DNA of 64,000 nt from the NCBI RefSeq assembly GCF_007713735.2, contig NZ_VMNW02000028.1:25897-89896 (forward strand), given 5' to 3'. Position numbers and translations under genes: made by a program. Shown in pieces: positions 59,933 to 64,000 of this stretch (the first letter of the stretch is position 1; each line of letters begins with the position of its first letter). Source of the DNA: Amycolatopsis acidicola (GTDB lineage Bacteria > Actinomycetota > Actinomycetes > Mycobacteriales > Pseudonocardiaceae). A model generated the notes under the pieces. The model had not been told where the DNA came from and searched no databases. It saw only the letters and a list, made by a program, of their open reading frames with translations.

Positions 59933-61189
59933 ATGATGTCCGGCAGCACCACCGTGACCCCGGCTGACCGCGGCACCCATCGCTCGCGGTGGAACCGCAC
60001 CGTCCTCGCGTGCATCGCGGACTACCTCGACGCGGGTTCGATCGTGGGCGCGTCCGCCGCGCTCGCCTTGTGGACCAAGGCTTTCGGGCTCTCCCCCACC
60101 GCGCTCGGCGTGCTGGCCGCCCTCGGCGTCAACGCCGGCTCGTACGCGGTCGGGTCCCTGATCGGCGGCAGGCTGGGCGACCTGCTCGGCCGGAAACGGA
60201 TCTACCAGTGGGACCTGCTGGTCTACGTCGCCGGCGGGCTGATCCTCGTGTTCGCCGCGCAGGGCTGGATGCTCTTCGCCGGGCTGATCGTGATGGGCCT
60301 GGCCGTGGGCGCCGACGTGCCCACGTCGTGGGCCCTGATCGGCGAGATCGCGCCCGCCCGCGAGCGCGGCCGGTTCGTCGGCATGACCAGCGTGTTCTGG
60401 AACATCGGCCCGGTGGTGACGCTCGTGCTGGCGTTCGCCCTCTCCCCGCTCGGCCTGCTGGGCGCGCGCATCGTGTTCGCGCATCTCGTGGTGGTCGCGG
60501 TGGTGACCTGGCTGTTGCGGCTGCGGCTGGCCGAATCCGAGATGTGGGTGAACGCGCGCAACTCCGCGGCGAGCAGTGCGTCGAGCATCCGGGAACTGTT
60601 CCGCCGGCACGGTGTCCGGCTGTTGTTCGTCTTCGCCGTGCACACGTTCGGCTCCATCGCGGCGGGTACCTTCGGGTTCTTCCTGCCCTACATCCTCAAG
60701 ACGATCGGCACCCAGTCGCAGGCCGCGAGCGTCGGCTTCAACGCGTTGTCCTACGTGCTGACCGGGCTCGGCGTCGGCTTCCTCTACCTGCCGCTCGTCG
60801 ACCGCGTGAACCGGCGGCTCTTCTATGGAGCGGCGGGCGTGCTCGGCATCGCCGCGATCCTGATGCTGATCTTCCTGCCGCTGAGCAATCCGGCCGTCAT
60901 CACGCTGTTCATCGTGGTCAACTCGCTCGCCAACGCGTGCAGCCAGGAGCAGTTCTACCGGCTGTGGTGCCAGGAACTCTTCCCCACGCTCAGCCGCGCC
61001 ACCGCGCAGGGGATCATCATTTTCGCGCAGAAACTGGTGCTCGCCGGGTGGAGCGTGTTCGTGCCGGTGATCGTCGCCGCGAGTTTCCACGCCTTCAGCT
61101 GGATCCTCGCCGCGGCCACCGCGGCGTCCGTCCTCATCGGACTGATCTGGATGCCCCGCAAGCCCGCCGCGCTCGAGGAGGTGGCCTGA
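59933..61189 (+). CDS. MFS transporter, sugar/anion type, in sulfatase operon
   Basis: 418 aa, 12 segments. GGRLGDLLGRKRIYQWD is the MFS loop 2-3 motif and LIGEIAPARERGRFVGMTSVFWNIGP fits the sugar-porter branch. ATG 59933 (or 59936) with AGGAG upstream. First gene after the LacI operator and directly followed by the sulfatase, so it likely imports the sulfate ester or exports the product. Confidence 0.87.
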   Translation: MMSGSTTVTPADRGTHRSRWNRTVLACIADYLDAGSIVGASAALALWTKAFGLSPTALGVLAALGVNAGSYAVGSLIGGRLGDLLGRKRIYQWDLLVYVAGGLILVFAAQGWMLFAGLIVMGLAVGADVPTSWALIGEIAPARERGRFVGMTSVFWNIGPVVTLVLAFALSPLGLLGARIVFAHLVVVAVVTWLLRLRLAESEMWVNARNSAASSASSIRELFRRHGVRLLFVFAVHTFGSIAAGTFGFFLPYILKTIGTQSQAASVGFNALSYVLTGLGVGFLYLPLVDRVNRRLFYGAAGVLGIAAILMLIFLPLSNPAVITLFIVVNSLANACSQEQFYRLWCQELFPTLSRATAQGIIIFAQKLVLAGWSVFVPVIVAASFHAFSWILAAATAASVLIGLIWMPRKPAALEEVA

Positions 61190-62671
61190 GTGGGCAGGCC
61201 GAACATCCTGCTGATCGTCTGCGATCAGCTGCGGGCCGACGCGCTCGGCTGCTACGGCAACACGTTCAGCCGCACGCCCGTGCTCGATCAGCTCGCCCAC
61301 GACGGGACTGTGTTCGAGTCGGCCTACACGCCCTCGCCGGTATGCGTCCCCGCGCGCGCCTGCCTGATCACCGGCAACGAGCCCCAGACGAACGACTGCT
61401 TCGACAACGGTTATCCGATGCCCGCCGCTCCCACGTTCATGGCCCGGCTTTCGGCGGGCGGCTACCGGACCCACGGCGTCGGCAAGATGCACTTCACGCC
61501 GGAACCCCGCGCGCTCCGCGGCTTCCAGACCCGGGACCACGGCGAGGAATTCGGCACCGTCGAGGACGACGATTATCTCGCTTTCCTTGCCGCATCCGGA
61601 TTCGGTCACGTCGAGCATCCGCACGGATTGCGCGACGAAATGTACTACGTGCCCCAGCTTTCCCAGGTGCCCGAGGAACTGCATTTCTCCCACTGGGTCG
61701 CCGACCGTTCGATCGACTTCCTCGAAACGGCATCCGCGGAGCAGCCGTTCTTCCTGTGGTCCAGTTTCATAGCCCCGCACCCGCCGTTCGCGCCGCCGTC
61801 CCCGTGGCACCGGCTCTACGAACCCTCGCTGCTCCCCGATCCCTTCGAGCCCCAGGGCGGCGACGGGCTCCTGACCGCATACGACCGCTTGCAGGCGAGG
61901 TATAAATACCGCGACGGCGGGCGCGACCGGAGATTGTGGCAGCTCATCCGCGCCTACTATTACGCCTCGGTGTCGTTCGTCGACGCGCAGATCGGCCGCA
62001 TTCTCGGCGCGCTGCGGAAAACCGGGCGGTCCGAGGACACTTTGGTCGTGTTCACCGCCGACCACGGCGAATTCCTGGGCGACTACGGTACTTTCGGCAA
62101 ACGGTCCTTCCTCGACCCGGCGGCGCGCGTGCCACTCATCCTTTCCGGACCGGGTTTCGGGCCGGAGAGGCGGACCGATCTCGCGAGTCTCACCGATATC
62201 GCGCCGACGCTCACCGAGGCGGCCACTGTGGACAGACCTCCAGTGGATGGCTTGTCGCTACGGGAAAAACACCCAGGACGGCTGGTGTACGGGCAGTTCC
62301 AGCAGGGCGAACTCGGGTTGTACGCGGTGATCGGCGAACGGTGGAAGTACGTGTGGTCCGCGCCCGATGGCCGCGAGTACCTGATCGACCGGCGGACCGA
62401 TCCGCGTGAAAGCCGGAACCTCGCCTACAACCCGCGAGTGCGCGAAATCGTGCTCGCCCAGCGGGAAAACGCGCGGAAGCACTTCGCCGGCCTGGCCGGG
62501 ATCGACTTCGACGCGGAATCGGCCAACGTCGCGAACCCGCTCGGCGCCCCGCCCGGTGAACACGCGCTGCGGGCCCTCCTCGCGGTGGGACTCGACAGCG
62601 AGGCGTCGACGATCGTGGTCCGGCCCGGTGGCTGGCCCGAGGCGCCGGAGGCGTACCGCGCGCGGGAATGA
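61190..62671 (+). CDS. Type I sulfatase
   Basis: 493 aa. NILLIVCDQLRADALGCYGN holds the metal Asp pair, SPVCVPARACLITG is the C-x-P-x-R formylglycine site (Cys type), GVGKMHFTP and FTADHGEFLGDYGTFGK complete the active site. No signal peptide, so it acts in the cytoplasm and needs the formylglycine-generating enzyme from elsewhere. GTG directly abuts the MFS stop. Substrate unknown (choline- or aryl/sugar sulfate). Confidence 0.93.
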   Translation: MGRPNILLIVCDQLRADALGCYGNTFSRTPVLDQLAHDGTVFESAYTPSPVCVPARACLITGNEPQTNDCFDNGYPMPAAPTFMARLSAGGYRTHGVGKMHFTPEPRALRGFQTRDHGEEFGTVEDDDYLAFLAASGFGHVEHPHGLRDEMYYVPQLSQVPEELHFSHWVADRSIDFLETASAEQPFFLWSSFIAPHPPFAPPSPWHRLYEPSLLPDPFEPQGGDGLLTAYDRLQARYKYRDGGRDRRLWQLIRAYYYASVSFVDAQIGRILGALRKTGRSEDTLVVFTADHGEFLGDYGTFGKRSFLDPAARVPLILSGPGFGPERRTDLASLTDIAPTLTEAATVDRPPVDGLSLREKHPGRLVYGQFQQGELGLYAVIGERWKYVWSAPDGREYLIDRRTDPRESRNLAYNPRVREIVLAQRENARKHFAGLAGIDFDAESANVANPLGAPPGEHALRALLAVGLDSEASTIVVRPGGWPEAPEAYRARE

Positions 62672-62705
62672 CACTCGGCGGGCGCGCCGTGAGAGAGTGC
62701 TCACC

Positions 62706-63722
62706 ATGGCAGCCAGCACGCCCGGCAACGCCCGCGGCGACGTCACGATGCAGCAGGTGGCGGAAGCGCTCGGCGTCTCCGTGTCCACGGTTTCGCTGGC
62801 ATTCCGCGATTCCCCGGTCGTCGCGCTCGCGACGCGGGAGCGGGTGCGCGCGGAGGCCGAGCGGCTCGGCTACGTCTACCACCGTGCGGCGGCGAACCTG
62901 CGGCGCGGGCGGAGCAGCCTCATCGGCCTGGTCGTCCCGACGATCACCAACCCGTTCGTCGCGGAACTGGCCAGTGGCGTGCAGGACGTCGTCGCCGCGC
63001 ACGGGTTCGCGCTGGCGCTGGCGAACAGCCGGGGCAGTATCGCGCAGCAGCGGGAGATCACGCGGATGCTCGCCGAGCAGCGGGCCGCGGGCGCGATCCT
63101 GATCCCGATGCTGGACACGCCGCCGGAGCATCTGGGCGGCGGGGTGCCGTTCGTGCTCGTGAACCGGGACGTCGAGGGCTCCGGGCTGCCCTTCGTGCAC
63201 CAGGACGACGTGGCGATCGTGGACCTCGCGGCCGACCACCTGCTGGAAGCGCACGACGTCCGGACGCTCGGCTACTTCGGCGGCCTGGAAGCGGCGGGCC
63301 CGCGCCGTAAGCGCCTGGCCAGGTTCCGCGAACGGGTTGGCGCGGCGGGGAAATCCTTCGCCGAGGAGTGGGCGACGGGCACCGTGGGCGATCCGGAAAG
63401 CGCTTACCGCACGGCGAAGGACCTGCTCGGCGCGGGCCCGCCTCCAGAGGCGTTGCTGTGCCACAGCGACGAACTCGCGTGGAGCGTGCTGCGCGCGCTG
63501 GCCGAGGCGGGCGTCGGGCCGGACCGGTGCCGGGTGATCGGGATCGACGGGATCGCCACCTCGGCGATGTTCTCCCCCGCCCTGACTACCGTTTCCGTCG
63601 ACGCGGGCGGGGAAGGAAGGCACGCGGGAGCCGTGCTGCTGAACGCGATCGGCGTCACCGTGGAGGAGGACCTCCGGCCACGCCCGCCGTATCTGGAAAT
63701 ACGCGAATCCTGCGGTTGCTGA
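62706..63722 (+). CDS. LacI-family repressor of the sulfatase operon
   Basis: 338 aa. HTH: TMQQVAEALGVSVSTVSLAFRD with the hinge after ERLGYVYHRAAANLRRGRSS. The periplasmic-binding-like domain follows (IGLVVPTITNPFVAELASGV; VIGIDGIATSAMF). 34 bases after the sulfatase stop. Likely binds 59894-59915 and releases on the transported substrate. The longer upstream frame is a shadow. Confidence 0.92.
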   Translation: MAASTPGNARGDVTMQQVAEALGVSVSTVSLAFRDSPVVALATRERVRAEAERLGYVYHRAAANLRRGRSSLIGLVVPTITNPFVAELASGVQDVVAAHGFALALANSRGSIAQQREITRMLAEQRAAGAILIPMLDTPPEHLGGGVPFVLVNRDVEGSGLPFVHQDDVAIVDLAADHLLEAHDVRTLGYFGGLEAAGPRRKRLARFRERVGAAGKSFAEEWATGTVGDPESAYRTAKDLLGAGPPPEALLCHSDELAWSVLRALAEAGVGPDRCRVIGIDGIATSAMFSPALTTVSVDAGGEGRHAGAVLLNAIGVTVEEDLRPRPPYLEIRESCGC

Positions 63723-63760
63723 GCCGTCGGCGCCGGAGCGCCTACCGAGCCCTCCCGGGC

Positions 63761-64000
63761 GTGTTTGCCGTTCCCGCCGGCGTGTTGGTCACCCCCGCCG
63801 GCGTGTTTGCCGTTCCCGCCAGCGTGTTTGCTCCTCCCGCGGCCGTGTTGGCCGCCCCGCGCGTATATTGGCCACCCCCGCACGCACGTTGACCGCCCCC
63901 GCGAACGCGTTCACACCCCCGCCAACGGCCAACACACCCACGCCAACCGCCAACACACCCACACAGGCGGCCAACTCACCCACGGGGTCCGCCCGCCCCC
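63761..64000. repeat. Second 21-base mirror-image repeat array (runs off the window)
   Basis: Forward cores start at 63761, 63782, 63803, 63824, 63845, 63865, 63886 and 63907 (GTGTTTGCC, GTGTTGGCC and decayed forms such as GCGTTCACA), with 21-base steps and one 20-base step. Inverted cores follow at 63927 (GGCCAACAC), 63948 (CGCCAACAC) and 63969 (GGCCAACTC), again exactly 21 apart. This is the same family as the 41969 array, longer and cut by the window end. It begins 38 bases after the lacI stop; no gene is seen in 63723-64000. Confidence 0.85.

Noticed and set aside
59882..62065. 727-aa open frame opposite the MFS and sulfatase genes
   Set aside because: Antisense shadow (His/Glu/Arg-rich) of two clear genes; the sulfatase and MFS motifs prove the plus strand.
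63368..63892. Possible repeat protein with VFAVPAG heptads
   Set aside because: The heptads arise from the 21-base DNA repeat; the frame overlaps lacI out of frame, and the same family at 41969 is intergenic.

Overview
The window is high-GC actinomycete chromosome. Long runs of genes overlap by 1-14 bases, often as ATGA or GTGA, GTG starts are common, and the gene content suits a Pseudonocardiaceae organism of the Amycolatopsis type. That assignment is inferred from gene style and content only. No rRNA, tRNA, CRISPR array or insertion sequence was seen.

Region 1 (1-16157, minus strand, open at the left edge) is a 12-gene operon that looks like an undescribed natural-product cluster. In transcription order it encodes a GNAT protein, an AMP-ligase/aldehyde-dehydrogenase fusion, a creatinase/ectoine-hydrolase-like pita-bread hydrolase, a DegT/StrS aminotransferase, a transketolase N-half, a transketolase C-half, an Asp/Glu-racemase-like protein, an Fe-alcohol dehydrogenase, a second transketolase C-half, a second Fe-alcohol dehydrogenase, a one-module NRPS (C-A-T-TE) and an MFS exporter. 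An inverted pair of 14-base sites lies upstream. The likely logic is ketol transfer to an aldehyde, reduction and transamination to an unusual amino building block, then NRPS capture and export. IPP isomerase follows at 16405-16983.

Region 2 (17071-27091) is acyl-CoA catabolism: two acyl-CoA dehydrogenases, two APH-type kinases, an acyl-CoA ligase, two enoyl-CoA hydratases, an SMP-30 type lactonase and a TetR regulator. The kinase plus ACAD10/11-like pairing suggests breakdown of hydroxy acids or lactones through a phospho-acyl-CoA step.

Region 3 (27195-29347) holds a carboxylesterase divergent from a TetR gene. Region 4 (29304-37339, minus) is a nine-gene overlapping operon for carrier-bound fatty-acid tailoring: desaturase, ACP, cyclopropane-synthase-like methyltransferase, P450, type II thioesterase, FAAL ligase, hotdog thioesterase, alpha/beta hydrolase and a second P450.

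Region 5 (37429-49265) is mixed: a type VII secretion substrate pair with a repeat-rich effector, a lipoprotein, DoxX/HxlR, a MarR-GNAT fusion, a DinB-like protein, a quinone oxidoreductase with TetR, a metQNI-type transporter, a DUF6314-like protein and a DeoR regulator. Between the convergent genes at 41938-42161 lies a mirror-image array of 21-base units. The same family reappears at the right end of the window (63761-64000).

Region 6 (49582-64000) has a STAND/TPR ATPase, then a 3-hydroxyanthranilate (kynurenine/nitrobenzoate type) meta-cleavage pathway (nbaC, nbaD, nbaE, nbaF, a LysR regulator, an aromatic-acid MFS, hydrolases) in which two promoters share a three-part module. Next come a small secreted cysteine protein and a LacI-controlled MFS-sulfatase operon with a perfect 22-base operator.
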